A DNA stretch of 64,000 bases from Shewanella sp. MBTL60-007. GTDB lineage: Bacteria > Pseudomonadota > Gammaproteobacteria > Enterobacterales > Shewanellaceae. Shown here one piece after another: positions 44,001-52,126 of the stretch. The stretch is taken from assembly GCF_019654915.1 (NCBI RefSeq), contig NZ_BPET01000003.1:62001-126000 (forward strand), written 5' to 3'. The translations under genes and the position numbers were made by a program. The notes below the pieces were generated by a model. The model saw nothing but the letters and a program-made list of their open reading frames with translations, did no database searches and was not told the DNA's origin. Each line of letters starts with the position of its first letter. Position 1 is the stretch's first letter.

Positions 44001-46975
44001 CTGCTGCACCTGTTAGCCCTACACCAGTATTAGGTAACCCTATGACCAATCAAGCTAAAACTATTACAACTGAAGCGCCGCCGACTCAAACCGCAGCTAT
44101 CGATGTTTCTGCTGGCAACTTGAGCGCATTTCAACAGAACCAACAACTGACTCAAGCGGCTCACCAAGCATTCTTAGAAAGCCGCTCTGCAGGTATGAAG
44201 GTCGCCGATGCCCTATTAAAGCAACAACTTGCTCAGGAGATCGCGCAAGCAAAAGGTCAAAGCGTTGCCCTAAACCAAAGTGCAGTAGCCCAGCCAGTTA
44301 ATTCGGTTAATGCTCCTACAATGGCCTCGCCAGCAGTCAATACCGTACTCAAGCCTGATCACGCTAACGTGCCACCCTACACTGCGCCGACACCAGCGCT
44401 TAAGCCGTGTATCTGGAACTATGCCGACCTAGTCGAATATGCTGAAGGCGATATTGCCAAGGTATTTGGCAGTGATTACGCCGTTATCGACAGCTACTCT
44501 CGCCGAGTTCGTCTTCCAACCACAGACTACCTATTGGTGTCACGCGTCACTAAGCTTGATGCCACCATGAATGAGTTTAAGCCATGCTCTATGACCACTG
44601 AGTATGACATTCCCGTTGATGCACCTTACCTTGTCGATGGTCAAATCCCCTGGGCTGTTGCGGTAGAATCTGGTCAGTGCGACTTGATGCTGATCAGCTA
44701 CTTAGGTATCGACTTTGAGAACAAGGGCGAGCGCGTCTATCGTCTACTCGATTGTACCCTCACCTTCTTGGGCGATCTGCCACGTGGCGGCGATACTCTG
44801 CGCTATGACATTAAGATCAACAACTATGCCCGTAACGGCGACACCTTGTTGTTCTTCTTCTCATACGAGTGCTTCGTTGGCGACACCATGATCCTTAAGA
44901 TGGATGGTGGCTGTGCTGGCTTCTTCACCGATGAAGAGCTTGCCGATGGTAAAGGTGTTATCCGCACCGAAGATGAGATCAAGGCGCGTAACTTAGCAGT
45001 GAAAAAGACCTTCAACCCACTGTTAGACTGCCCGAAAACCAGCTTCAACTATGGCGAGATCCATAAGCTACTCAGCGCCGATATTGAAGGCTGTTTTGGC
45101 CCAAGCCACGCAGGCCCCGCTCAGCCATCACTTTGTTTCGCATCGGAGAAATTCCTGATGATCGAGCAGGTGAGTAAAGTTGAGCGTAATGGCGGCGCCT
45201 GGGGCTTAGGCCTTATCGAAGGCCATAAACAGCTTGAGCCAAACCACTGGTACTTCCCTTGTCACTTTAAGGGCGACCAAGTAATGGCGGGATCCTTGAT
45301 GGCGGAAGGCTGTGGTCAGCTACTGCAGTTCTTTATGCTACACCTTGGTATGCATACCCAAACCAAGAATGGCCGTTTCCAGCCACTTGAGCATGCCTCA
45401 CAGAAAGTACGTTGCCGCGGTCAGGTATTGCCTCAGTCAGGCATCTTAACCTACCGTATGGAAGTGACTGAAATTGGTTTCAGCCCTCGCCCATACGCTA
45501 AGGCGAATATCGATATCTTACTTAACGGTAAAGCCGTGGTGGATTTCCAAAACCTTGGAGTGATGATCAAAGAGGAAGATGAGTGTACTCGCTACCCACT
45601 TTTGACGAACTCAGCAGAAAGTACAGACACAACAACTGCTCAAGCGCCTGTGGCTTCTCTAAGCAAAGAGTCGGAGCCTTCAGCGTCAGTTAATAAAAAG
45701 GCATACCAACCAGCATCGGTCAATGCGCCACTTATGGCACAAATTCCCGATCTGACTAAAGAGCCAAACAAGGGTGTGATTCCAATCTCACACGTTGAAG
45801 CACCTATCACGCCAGATTATCCAAACCGTGTACCCGATACAGTGCCATTTACGCCGTATCACATGTTTGAGTTTGCTACCGGCGATATTGAGAAGTGCTT
45901 CGGCCCAGAGTTCGCTATCTATCGCGGCATGATCCCACCACGTACTCCCTGTGGCGATCTACAAGTGACGACACGAGTTATCGAAGTTAATGGTAAGCGT
46001 GGTGACTTTAAGAAACCATCATCATGTATCGCCGAGTACGAAGTACCTGTTGATGCTTGGTATTTCGACAAAAACAGTCACCAAGCCGTAATGCCTTACT
46101 CGATTCTGATGGAGATCTCACTACAGCCTAACGGATTTATCTCGGGTTACATGGGTACCACACTTGGGTTCCCTGGCCTTGAGCTGTTCTTCCGTAACTT
46201 AGACGGTAGTGGTGAACTGCTGCGTGATGTGGACCTTCGTGGCAAGACGATTCGTAACGACTCGCGCCTACTATCGACTGTGATGGCGGGTACCAATATC
46301 ATCCAAAGCTTTAGCTTCGAGTTAAGCACGGATGGCGAGCCTTTCTATCGCGGTACTGCTGTATTTGGTTACTTCAAGGGTGAAGCGCTTAAAGATCAGC
46401 TCGGACTAGATAACGGTAAGGTGACTCAGCCTTGGCATGTTGCCAATGGCGTTGCAGCGACAACTAAGGTAAACCTGCTTGATAAGAGCTGCCGTCACTT
46501 TAATGCGCCAATTAACCAGCCTCATTACCGCTTAGCAGGTGGTCAGCTGAACTTTATCGACAGCGTTGAGATTGTTGATAATGGTGGTACCGAAGGTTTA
46601 GGTTATCTGTATGCTGAGCGTACTATCGATCCAAGTGATTGGTTCTTCCAGTTCCACTTCCACCAAGACCCTGTGATGCCGGGCTCCTTAGGTGTTGAAG
46701 CGATTATTGAAACCATGCAGACTTACGCCATAAGCAAAGACTTAGGCGCAGGATTTAAGAATCCGAAGTTTGGCCAAATCTTATCGAACATCAAGTGGAA
46801 GTATCGCGGTCAGATCAACCCGCTGAACAAGCAGATGTCGATGGATGTCAGCATCACGTCAATTAAAGATGAGAACGGTAAAAAGGTGATCACCGGTAAT
46901 GCTAGCCTGAGTAAAGATGGTCTGCGTATTTACGAGGTCTTTGATATCGCCATATCCATCGAAGAATCTCTTTAA
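41075..46975 (+). CDS. pfaC: Omega-3 polyunsaturated fatty acid synthase subunit PfaC
   Basis: A 1966-residue protein. Domain order: ketosynthase (~10-480, Cys217 in DAACASSVYS), chain-length-factor-like KS (~515-950) where the catalytic Cys is replaced by Gln702 in AAEQSVSR, then two FabA-type hotdog dehydratase/isomerase domains with histidines at 1397 (CHFKGDQVMAGS) and 1861 (HFHQDPVMPGS). The second keeps the canonical PVMPG. These domains place the methylene-interrupted cis double bonds. The linker at ~975-1120 is Ala/Gln/Thr rich. The start overlaps the pfaB stop by one base with a strong ribosome-binding site. Confidence 0.96.
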   Translation: MSSSDKKLHAAKQRKIAIVGLATLYPDAKSPQEFWQNLLDKRDSRTTLTNEKLGANSSDYQGVQGQSDRFYCDKGGYIENFSFDPSGYQLPADNLTGLDDSFLWALDTSRKALDDAGIPLTSDTLSRTGIVMGALSFPTTRSNDLFLPIYHSAVEKALQDKLGNQGFKLNPTNASSERARSENTLDTANGAIAHNASKVVADALGLGGAQLSLDAACASSVYSLKLACDYLSAGKSDVMLAGAVSGADPFFINMGFSIFHAYPDHGVSVPFDANSKGLFAGEGAGVLVLKRLEDAERDGDKIYAVVSGVGLSNDGKGQFVLSPNPKGQVKAFERAYAASDIEPKDIEVIECHATGTPLGDKIELTSMETFFEDKLGGSDAPLIGSAKSNLGHLLTAAGMPGIMKMIFAMKEGFLPPSINISDAISSPNKLFGKPTLPNMVQGWPDKRSNNVDGIKHRHAGVSVFGFGGCNAHLLLESYSAEQAAGAGLQSVSKQAVQTTTPESMKITGLASHFGPLSSINQLNQAIVSKSNGFISLPKQRWKGLEKHSELLAQFGLNAAPKGAYVDSFELDFLRFKLPPNEDDRLISQQLMLMKVTDEAIRDAKLNPGQKVAVLVAMETELELHQFRGRVNLHTQLQESLSAMGVTLSGDEYQALEAITMDSVLDAAKLNQYTSFIGNIMASRIASLWDFNGPAFTISAAEQSVSRCIDVAQNMMASEALDAVVIAAVDLSGSFEQIILKNSVEPVSIDATAAQNGNGWNVGEGAGAIVLVPSDANSADSQSSNEEPSYGEISALAFGKATEAKRVTDNLLTQAGADFNCIKLVETSVAPGSAVQSPLSNLFPHASNTCAEERVGHSFAAAGMASLLHGLLNLSMQKQQGAAPQRALVVNSSENQVSQLLISQSTSQQSALTSRLSCELKSDAKHQLLKQVTLGGRDIYQYIVDTPLASLTSIQSKLAQGAASSVIKLDKPLITRTAAPVSPTPVLGNPMTNQAKTITTEAPPTQTAAIDVSAGNLSAFQQNQQLTQAAHQAFLESRSAGMKVADALLKQQLAQEIAQAKGQSVALNQSAVAQPVNSVNAPTMASPAVNTVLKPDHANVPPYTAPTPALKPCIWNYADLVEYAEGDIAKVFGSDYAVIDSYSRRVRLPTTDYLLVSRVTKLDATMNEFKPCSMTTEYDIPVDAPYLVDGQIPWAVAVESGQCDLMLISYLGIDFENKGERVYRLLDCTLTFLGDLPRGGDTLRYDIKINNYARNGDTLLFFFSYECFVGDTMILKMDGGCAGFFTDEELADGKGVIRTEDEIKARNLAVKKTFNPLLDCPKTSFNYGEIHKLLSADIEGCFGPSHAGPAQPSLCFASEKFLMIEQVSKVERNGGAWGLGLIEGHKQLEPNHWYFPCHFKGDQVMAGSLMAEGCGQLLQFFMLHLGMHTQTKNGRFQPLEHASQKVRCRGQVLPQSGILTYRMEVTEIGFSPRPYAKANIDILLNGKAVVDFQNLGVMIKEEDECTRYPLLTNSAESTDTTTAQAPVASLSKESEPSASVNKKAYQPASVNAPLMAQIPDLTKEPNKGVIPISHVEAPITPDYPNRVPDTVPFTPYHMFEFATGDIEKCFGPEFAIYRGMIPPRTPCGDLQVTTRVIEVNGKRGDFKKPSSCIAEYEVPVDAWYFDKNSHQAVMPYSILMEISLQPNGFISGYMGTTLGFPGLELFFRNLDGSGELLRDVDLRGKTIRNDSRLLSTVMAGTNIIQSFSFELSTDGEPFYRGTAVFGYFKGEALKDQLGLDNGKVTQPWHVANGVAATTKVNLLDKSCRHFNAPINQPHYRLAGGQLNFIDSVEIVDNGGTEGLGYLYAERTIDPSDWFFQFHFHQDPVMPGSLGVEAIIETMQTYAISKDLGAGFKNPKFGQILSNIKWKYRGQINPLNKQMSMDVSITSIKDENGKKVITGNASLSKDGLRIYEVFDIAISIEESL

Positions 46976-47001
46976 ACCGGAGTGAATGACTGGCTATTTT
47001 A

Positions 47002-47067
47002 CTCAATTTCTGTGTCAAAAGTGCTCACCTATATTCATAGGCTGCGCGCTTTTTCCTAGAAATTGAG
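47002..47067. repeat. Inverted repeat in the pfaC-pfaD spacer
   Basis: CTCAATTTCT (47002-47011) and its perfect complement (47058-47067), with partial pairing beyond, enclose 46 bases. The spacer of 247 bases breaks the one-base coupling seen in the rest of the cluster; the structure could mark a promoter, an attenuator or the trace of a small element. Confidence 0.4.
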
Positions 47068-47222
47068 CAAAAGTACCTGCGTCCTAACTCGATTTATAAA
47101 ATGAATGATTTAATGGGAACTAGCCGCACGCTAAACCATTAAAGAATGACTGATTTTAAAGAAAAGAACAGTTAAAAGAATAGATAAGAGCCGATAGCTC
47201 AATAATTAAGGGTCTACAAATA

Positions 47223-48851
47223 ATGAATCCTACTACAACCAACGAAATGCTTTCACCGTGGCCATGGGCTGTGACTGAGTCAAACATTAGCTTTGATGTG
47301 CAAGTGATGGAACAGCAGCTAAAAGATTTTAGCCGTGGCTGTTACGTGGTAAATCACAGCGAGCAAGGATTTGGTATCGCCCAGTCAGCCGAGATAGTTT
47401 CTGAGCAGGCAGCTAACCATGCAGGCTTGCCTGTCAGTGCTTTTGCACCAGCTCTTGGTACAGAAAGCCTAGGTGACAGTAATTTTCGCCGCGTACATGG
47501 CGTGAAATACGCCTACTATGCTGGCGCAATGGCAAATGGTATTTCATCGGAAGAGCTGGTTATCGCACTGGGTAAAGCCGGTATTCTGTGCTCATTTGGC
47601 GCAGCGGGTCTTATCCCTAGCCGCGTAGAAGCAGCCATTAACCGCATTCAAGCTGCGCTGCCAAACGGCCCATACATGTTTAACCTTATCCATAGCCCAA
47701 GTGAGCCTGCACTAGAGCGTGGTAGCGTTGAGTTATTTTTAAAACATAAAGTGCGCACCGTTGAAGCATCGGCATTCTTAGGCCTAACACCACAAATCGT
47801 TTATTACCGCGCAGCAGGCTTAAGCCGCGATAGTAACGGCAAAGTGGTTGTTGGCAACAAGGTTATCGCCAAGGTCAGCCGCACCGAGGTGGCTGAAAAA
47901 TTCATGATGCCAGCGCCAGCTAAGATGCTACAAAAATTGGTGGATGATGGTTCTATCACTGCAGAGCAGATGGAGCTTGCGCTACTTGTACCTATGGCCG
48001 ATGACATTACCGCAGAAGCCGATTCAGGTGGTCACACAGATAATCGTCCATTGGTGACGCTACTACCGACTATCTTAGCTCTAAAAGAGGAGATTCAAGC
48101 TAAATACCAATATGAGACGCCTATCCGCGTGGGTTGTGGCGGTGGTGTTGGTACTCCCGATGCCGCGCTTGCGACCTTTAACATGGGCGCAGCGTATATC
48201 GTAACTGGCTCAGTTAACCAAGCTTGTGTCGAAGCGGGAGCCAGTGATCATACCCGCAAGCTGCTTGCCACTACCGAGATGGCCGATGTCACCATGGCCC
48301 CAGCGGCAGACATGTTCGAGATGGGAGTTAAGTTACAGGTCGTTAAACGCGGTACACTCTTCCCTATGCGTGCAAACAAGCTGTATGAGATTTACACCCG
48401 TTACGACTCAATCGAAGCGATTCCGGCGGATGAACGTGAAAAGTTAGAGAAGCAAGTATTCCGCTCAAGCCTTGACGAAATCTGGGCAGGCACAGTTGCG
48501 CACTTTAATGAACGTGACCCTAAGCAGATTGAGCGCGCTGAGGGTAACCCAAAGCGTAAGATGGCACTTATCTTCCGCTGGTATCTCGGCCTTTCGAGCC
48601 GCTGGTCAAATTCTGGTGAAGCGGGCCGTGAGATGGATTATCAAATTTGGGCAGGTCCTGCACTCGGTGCATTTAACCAGTGGGCCAAGGGCAGTTATTT
48701 AGATAACTATCAAGACCGTAACGCGGTCGATGTGGCCAAGCATCTGATGTATGGCGCAGCTTACTTAAGCCGCATCAACTCACTCACTGCCCAAGGCGTA
48801 AAACTGCCAGCACAGCTACTGCGCTGGAAGCCAACTCAAAGAATGGCTTAA
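47223..48851 (+). CDS. pfaD: Omega-3 polyunsaturated fatty acid synthase subunit PfaD (enoyl reductase)
   Basis: A 542-residue FMN-dependent TIM-barrel enoyl reductase of the FabK/nitronate-monooxygenase superfamily. Features are FRRVHGVKYAYYAGAMANGI at the N-terminus, ADSGGHTDNRPLVTLLPTI and the FMN phosphate loop CGGGVGTPDAALATFNMGAA near residue 305. It reduces enoyl intermediates that are to become saturated. It has its own ribosome-binding site (AAGGG, ten bases ahead). Its last ~36 codons and terminator are duplicated 1.26 kb downstream. Confidence 0.96.
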   Translation: MNPTTTNEMLSPWPWAVTESNISFDVQVMEQQLKDFSRGCYVVNHSEQGFGIAQSAEIVSEQAANHAGLPVSAFAPALGTESLGDSNFRRVHGVKYAYYAGAMANGISSEELVIALGKAGILCSFGAAGLIPSRVEAAINRIQAALPNGPYMFNLIHSPSEPALERGSVELFLKHKVRTVEASAFLGLTPQIVYYRAAGLSRDSNGKVVVGNKVIAKVSRTEVAEKFMMPAPAKMLQKLVDDGSITAEQMELALLVPMADDITAEADSGGHTDNRPLVTLLPTILALKEEIQAKYQYETPIRVGCGGGVGTPDAALATFNMGAAYIVTGSVNQACVEAGASDHTRKLLATTEMADVTMAPAADMFEMGVKLQVVKRGTLFPMRANKLYEIYTRYDSIEAIPADEREKLEKQVFRSSLDEIWAGTVAHFNERDPKQIERAEGNPKRKMALIFRWYLGLSSRWSNSGEAGREMDYQIWAGPALGAFNQWAKGSYLDNYQDRNAVDVAKHLMYGAAYLSRINSLTAQGVKLPAQLLRWKPTQRMA

Positions 48852-48959
48852 GGGCAGCCTTGAGCGGCTCGTAGAAAGTAAAGAGTCAGCCTTGAGCGGC
48901 TTTGATAAAAAAACAACCAATCTAGAAAGCCACTAATCTTCATTAGTGGCTTTTTATTG
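48790..48959 (+). repeat. Direct repeat, copy 1: pfaD 3' end and terminator
   Basis: 170 bases covering the last ~20 codons of pfaD, its stop, two CAGCCTTGAGCG motifs and the terminator. It matches 50049-50218 with two substitutions. Weaker similarity extends back to 48744. Confidence 0.93.
48926..48957 (+). terminator. Rho-independent terminator after pfaD
   Basis: A 12-bp stem (AAAGCCACTAAT with complement) closes CTTC and is followed by TTTTATT. The second copy of the repeat carries the same hairpin. Confidence 0.88.
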
Positions 48960-49014
48960 TGATATTTTCCTGAAACTTAAATAACTCCCTTTTATTATCA
49001 AGACAGGATGTATT

Positions 49015-49818
49015 TCACTCACCTCCAATGTTTGCAATAAACTTACAGGGTTCTCTCGGTACTTGGGGCTCATAGTCATCGCCAAGTACCTCATATAACA
49101 ACTTTTGAGCCATTAAAAACTCTTGAAAACGCTCCTGTGTATTTACATATTTATGCTGATATCCATTAAACCCCTCCCAATTTCTAATGTTCTGGCGGTT
49201 GCAAACACGTAAAGAAACAAGTTGGTCTGTAAGCTGTGCCACCTCCTGAATAGATATTTCACTGATATCTATCTGCGCAATATCAAATAGTTTTCTATAC
49301 AGTTGTGCTGCTTGCAGGCCTAAATGGCGTAACATGGGATCTGTGTGCTCCATTACAACAAAAATTTCATAATCATCCCTGATACCGTTAAGATTTGAGT
49401 CAACTCCATCTACGGTTAAATTAGCATTATCGTAATCAACATCTGGCAATGCATACCCAATTGCTGGATGGGAAAACTCTTCCCATTGATAACTACTTCT
49501 ATTCGTATCAGGCCTACCAAAGCCAAGTTTTTTTACGAAATAGAATTTATCTTGGTAAATTACAGCATTACCTAGGGGATAAAATTGGCCGAAATGCCAT
49601 TCATCTATGTTGGATAAAGCAACTTGACTCCACCTCCATGAGTTTTTAGTAGGTATCTGGTTAACACTAGGGAGTCTAGATACCCAGATGTAGTTTTGAT
49701 ACGAGACTATGTCACCTCTTTTATAGTACTGAGCACTATCAAACTTGGGGTACTCAGCATAATCAAGAGCAAAAACAATACAGGGGAAAGTTAATAATAA
49801 AGCGGTTATCTTAATCAT
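49015..49818 (-). CDS. Secreted hypothetical protein with carbohydrate-binding-like repeats
   Basis: A 267-residue protein with a signal peptide (residues 1-17). Two repeats at ~30-68 and ~76-117 (YKRGDIVSYQNYIWVS..WRW; YPLGNAVIYQDKFYFV..YQW) have the Gly-Asp-x-Val and terminal Trp pattern of chitin-binding type 3 / CBM5-12 modules. A calcium-loop-like DSNLNGIRDDYE follows near 140, then a helical region with two cysteines. It is AT-rich compared with the pfa genes, is on the opposite strand, and is bracketed by the duplicated pfaD end, so it looks inserted. Function is unknown; binding to a polysaccharide is possible. Confidence 0.72.
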   Translation of the reverse strand: MIKITALLLTFPCIVFALDYAEYPKFDSAQYYKRGDIVSYQNYIWVSRLPSVNQIPTKNSWRWSQVALSNIDEWHFGQFYPLGNAVIYQDKFYFVKKLGFGRPDTNRSSYQWEEFSHPAIGYALPDVDYDNANLTVDGVDSNLNGIRDDYEIFVVMEHTDPMLRHLGLQAAQLYRKLFDIAQIDISEISIQEVAQLTDQLVSLRVCNRQNIRNWEGFNGYQHKYVNTQERFQEFLMAQKLLYEVLGDDYEPQVPREPCKFIANIGGE

Positions 49819-49991
49819 TATAAATTCCTTTTATAAAATGATATAAGTTAATAATTGTTGGCTGTTGGGATACCGACCTAAAACCCAAAAATTACTCGTC
49901 CATGGGTAACATTAAAAGCATAGTTACTGAGAACTCAGATAGCTATATTGATTTGTTTTAGTTCACCAGCCTACTCTGCTCCCTTAAACAA

Positions 49992-50218
49992 CTGATGTAT
50001 AGAGCGGCTTACCTACGCCGCTTCAACTCAACCATTCACAACACAAGGCCCAAGGCGTAAAACTACCAGCACAGCTACTGCGCTGGAAGCCAACTCAAAG
50101 AATGGCTTAAGGGCAGCCTTGAGCGGCTCGTAGAAAGTAAAGAGTCAGCCTTAAGCGGCTTTGATAAAAAAACAACCAATCTAGAAAGCCACTAATCTTC
50201 ATTAGTGGCTTTTTATTG
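49992..50218 (+). pseudogene. Remnant of the 3' end of pfaD, direct repeat copy 2
   Basis: Bases 50049-50218 repeat 48790-48959 with two differences. Upstream to 49992 the similarity to pfaD codons continues but is degenerate (CTGATGTAT then AGAGCGGCTTACCTACGCCG, encoding LMYRAAYLRR instead of LMYGAAYLSR) and the frame is soon lost. There is no upstream part of the gene. The copy includes the pfaD terminator. Confidence 0.88.
50185..50216 (+). terminator. Second copy of the pfaD terminator
   Basis: The same 12-bp stem and T-run as at 48926-48957, now 345 bases upstream of the diguanylate cyclase gene. Confidence 0.8.
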
Positions 50219-50560
50219 CCTATATCTTTACAAGATCTGTTGTCAGATCACGGAAGCCCACCACACAAACAGCGCATACTACAAAGATATAAACCATACG
50301 ATTAACCCTAAAGTAAGCAGACCTGTTGTAAAAATCTGGATACTCGTCAATTATTAGGCTTTACTAGAGTAATACTCTGTTTTAAAAGGTTTCTAACTAT
50401 CATTCCCTTAAGACCTCAAACCTTTAATCAGCTACAACTTAAGATTTCTATCGCAATCTTTGTCCTGTTCGCTAGCGCTGCGTTTGCCTACCGTATCTGG
50501 GTACAGGTTCCCGCTATAGAGCGCTCATTATTAAAAGTCTCTGAGCAGGAGTTAGTTGCT
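50219..50560 (+). other. Region upstream of the cyclase; part probably encodes its N-terminus
   Basis: The cyclase frame stays open from 50312 to 50560 but contains no ATG, GTG or TTG. Bases from about 50402 would encode PLRPQTFNQLQLK and a membrane helix (ISIAIFVLFASAAFAY). An AAAAGG sequence at 50384-50389 precedes ATC (50399) and ATT (50402). The promoter is presumably between 50219 and 50380, but none is clear. Confidence 0.55.
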
Positions 50561-52087
50561 TTGAACTTTGCCTTCGAGCAGATGAGTATGCCACTGCATA
50601 CCATCAATTACGACTATGCGGTTTGGGATCAAACTTACAACTACATGAAGTCAAATAGTGTTGCCGCTAAGCACAAATACGAGCAACACGAATATCCAGA
50701 TGACACCTTTAAAAGTTTAAAAGTCGATGGCATCTTTATCTTCGATAACAATAACAATGCGGTTTTTAGTAAAGGCTTTCGCCACAGTAGCGATAACCAA
50801 AAGCTTCAATTTGAGCTGATGGACTTTTTAAAACATCCGCAATATATACTGCTATCCCCCTTGAACAAAAACACGCTACCGCCGCAAGAGCTGTCTTTTA
50901 ATACCCCGAGTAAGGTACCAAGTAAAACTGGGGCTATCTCCACTAAATTTGGCCCAGCTCTCTACAGCTCCAGCAGTATTTTACAGTCAGATCGCACTGG
51001 ACCGATAATGGGTTATATTGTGTTTATTCGGCTGATTGACGAAGAGTTTATGACAGAGCTTTCAAGATTCACTTCTGCGGGAGTTGAACTTAGCGAAGTC
51101 AAAGCCTCTGACGATGTCAGTCACATTCCCTATCTAGGTTCTGGCTTGGATCTGACCAAGCTAGCGCCAACTTCTCAACGCTTGGTTCGCAATATTGATG
51201 GTCGACCATTAATAAAATTTACCCTGTATCACACCAATTCAGAATCACCTTCCGTACTCGGTAGCGATATCTATATCCTACTGGCTGAAATGTGGATTCT
51301 ACTGTTATTAGCCTACCTCCTATACTCGTACTTTTTAGTGCAACCGGTAAGAAAACTTGCAATCGATATCGAAGAGATGGATAAGAGTCGGGAGATCAAA
51401 AAGCTCAGGTACCGCTACCCAATTACAGAGTTGGTAAATGTCGCCACCCACTTCAACGCGTTAATGGGCACGATTCAAGAGCAGACCAAACAACTCAATG
51501 AGCAGGTTTATATTGATAAGCTGACCAATATCCCCAATCGTCGCGCTTTTGAACAACGACTTGAGACCTATTGTCAACTGCTTGCTCGGCAGCAGATAGC
51601 TTTTACCCTAATCATTGCCGATGTGGATCACTTCAAAGAATATAATGACACCCTAGGACACGTAGCGGGTGATGAAACACTGATAAAGGTCGCGCAGGTT
51701 CTAAACCAACAATTTTTCCGGGCAGAAGATATCTGTGCTCGTTTAGGTGGCGAGGAGTTCATCATGCTCTACCGTGATATTCCAGACGAGCCACTGCAGC
51801 GCAAACTCGATGCCATGATTCAAGCCTTTGAAGACCTAGCGCTGCCCCATCCCAGCGCGACTACCGCGACACATGTAACCGTCAGCCTAGGGGTGTGCAA
51901 AGTGTTGGCTGTAGAAGGTTTTGAGTTTAAAAGCGCCGCTAGCATCATAGGCCGCCAAGCAACACTCGCTGCCGATAGAGCCCTTTATCAGGCTAAAAAG
52001 GCGGGTCGAAACCGTTACGTTAAAACCTGCATCTCAGTGGATGAAATAGAGCAATTAGAGTATGAGTCACCCAGTAATAAGCCCTAA
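50561..52087 (+). CDS. Membrane diguanylate cyclase (CHASE4-HAMP-GGDEF)
   Basis: At least 508 residues from the first standard start, a TTG; the true start is probably ~53 codons upstream (see the previous region). A periplasmic CHASE4-like sensor (NYDYAVWDQTYNYM onward) is followed by a membrane helix (AEMWILLLLAYLLYSYFL), a HAMP-like linker and a GGDEF domain. The active site is GGEEF at residues 396-400 and the inhibitory I-site RAED is five residues before it, so the protein should make c-di-GMP with product feedback. DKLTNIPNRRAF marks the domain start. No EAL domain is present. The signal sensed is unknown. Confidence 0.88.
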   Translation: MNFAFEQMSMPLHTINYDYAVWDQTYNYMKSNSVAAKHKYEQHEYPDDTFKSLKVDGIFIFDNNNNAVFSKGFRHSSDNQKLQFELMDFLKHPQYILLSPLNKNTLPPQELSFNTPSKVPSKTGAISTKFGPALYSSSSILQSDRTGPIMGYIVFIRLIDEEFMTELSRFTSAGVELSEVKASDDVSHIPYLGSGLDLTKLAPTSQRLVRNIDGRPLIKFTLYHTNSESPSVLGSDIYILLAEMWILLLLAYLLYSYFLVQPVRKLAIDIEEMDKSREIKKLRYRYPITELVNVATHFNALMGTIQEQTKQLNEQVYIDKLTNIPNRRAFEQRLETYCQLLARQQIAFTLIIADVDHFKEYNDTLGHVAGDETLIKVAQVLNQQFFRAEDICARLGGEEFIMLYRDIPDEPLQRKLDAMIQAFEDLALPHPSATTATHVTVSLGVCKVLAVEGFEFKSAASIIGRQATLAADRALYQAKKAGRNRYVKTCISVDEIEQLEYESPSNKP

Positions 52088-52126
52088 CTTAGGGCAAACA
52101 TTCTAAAGTCGCCCCCAACCGATAAC

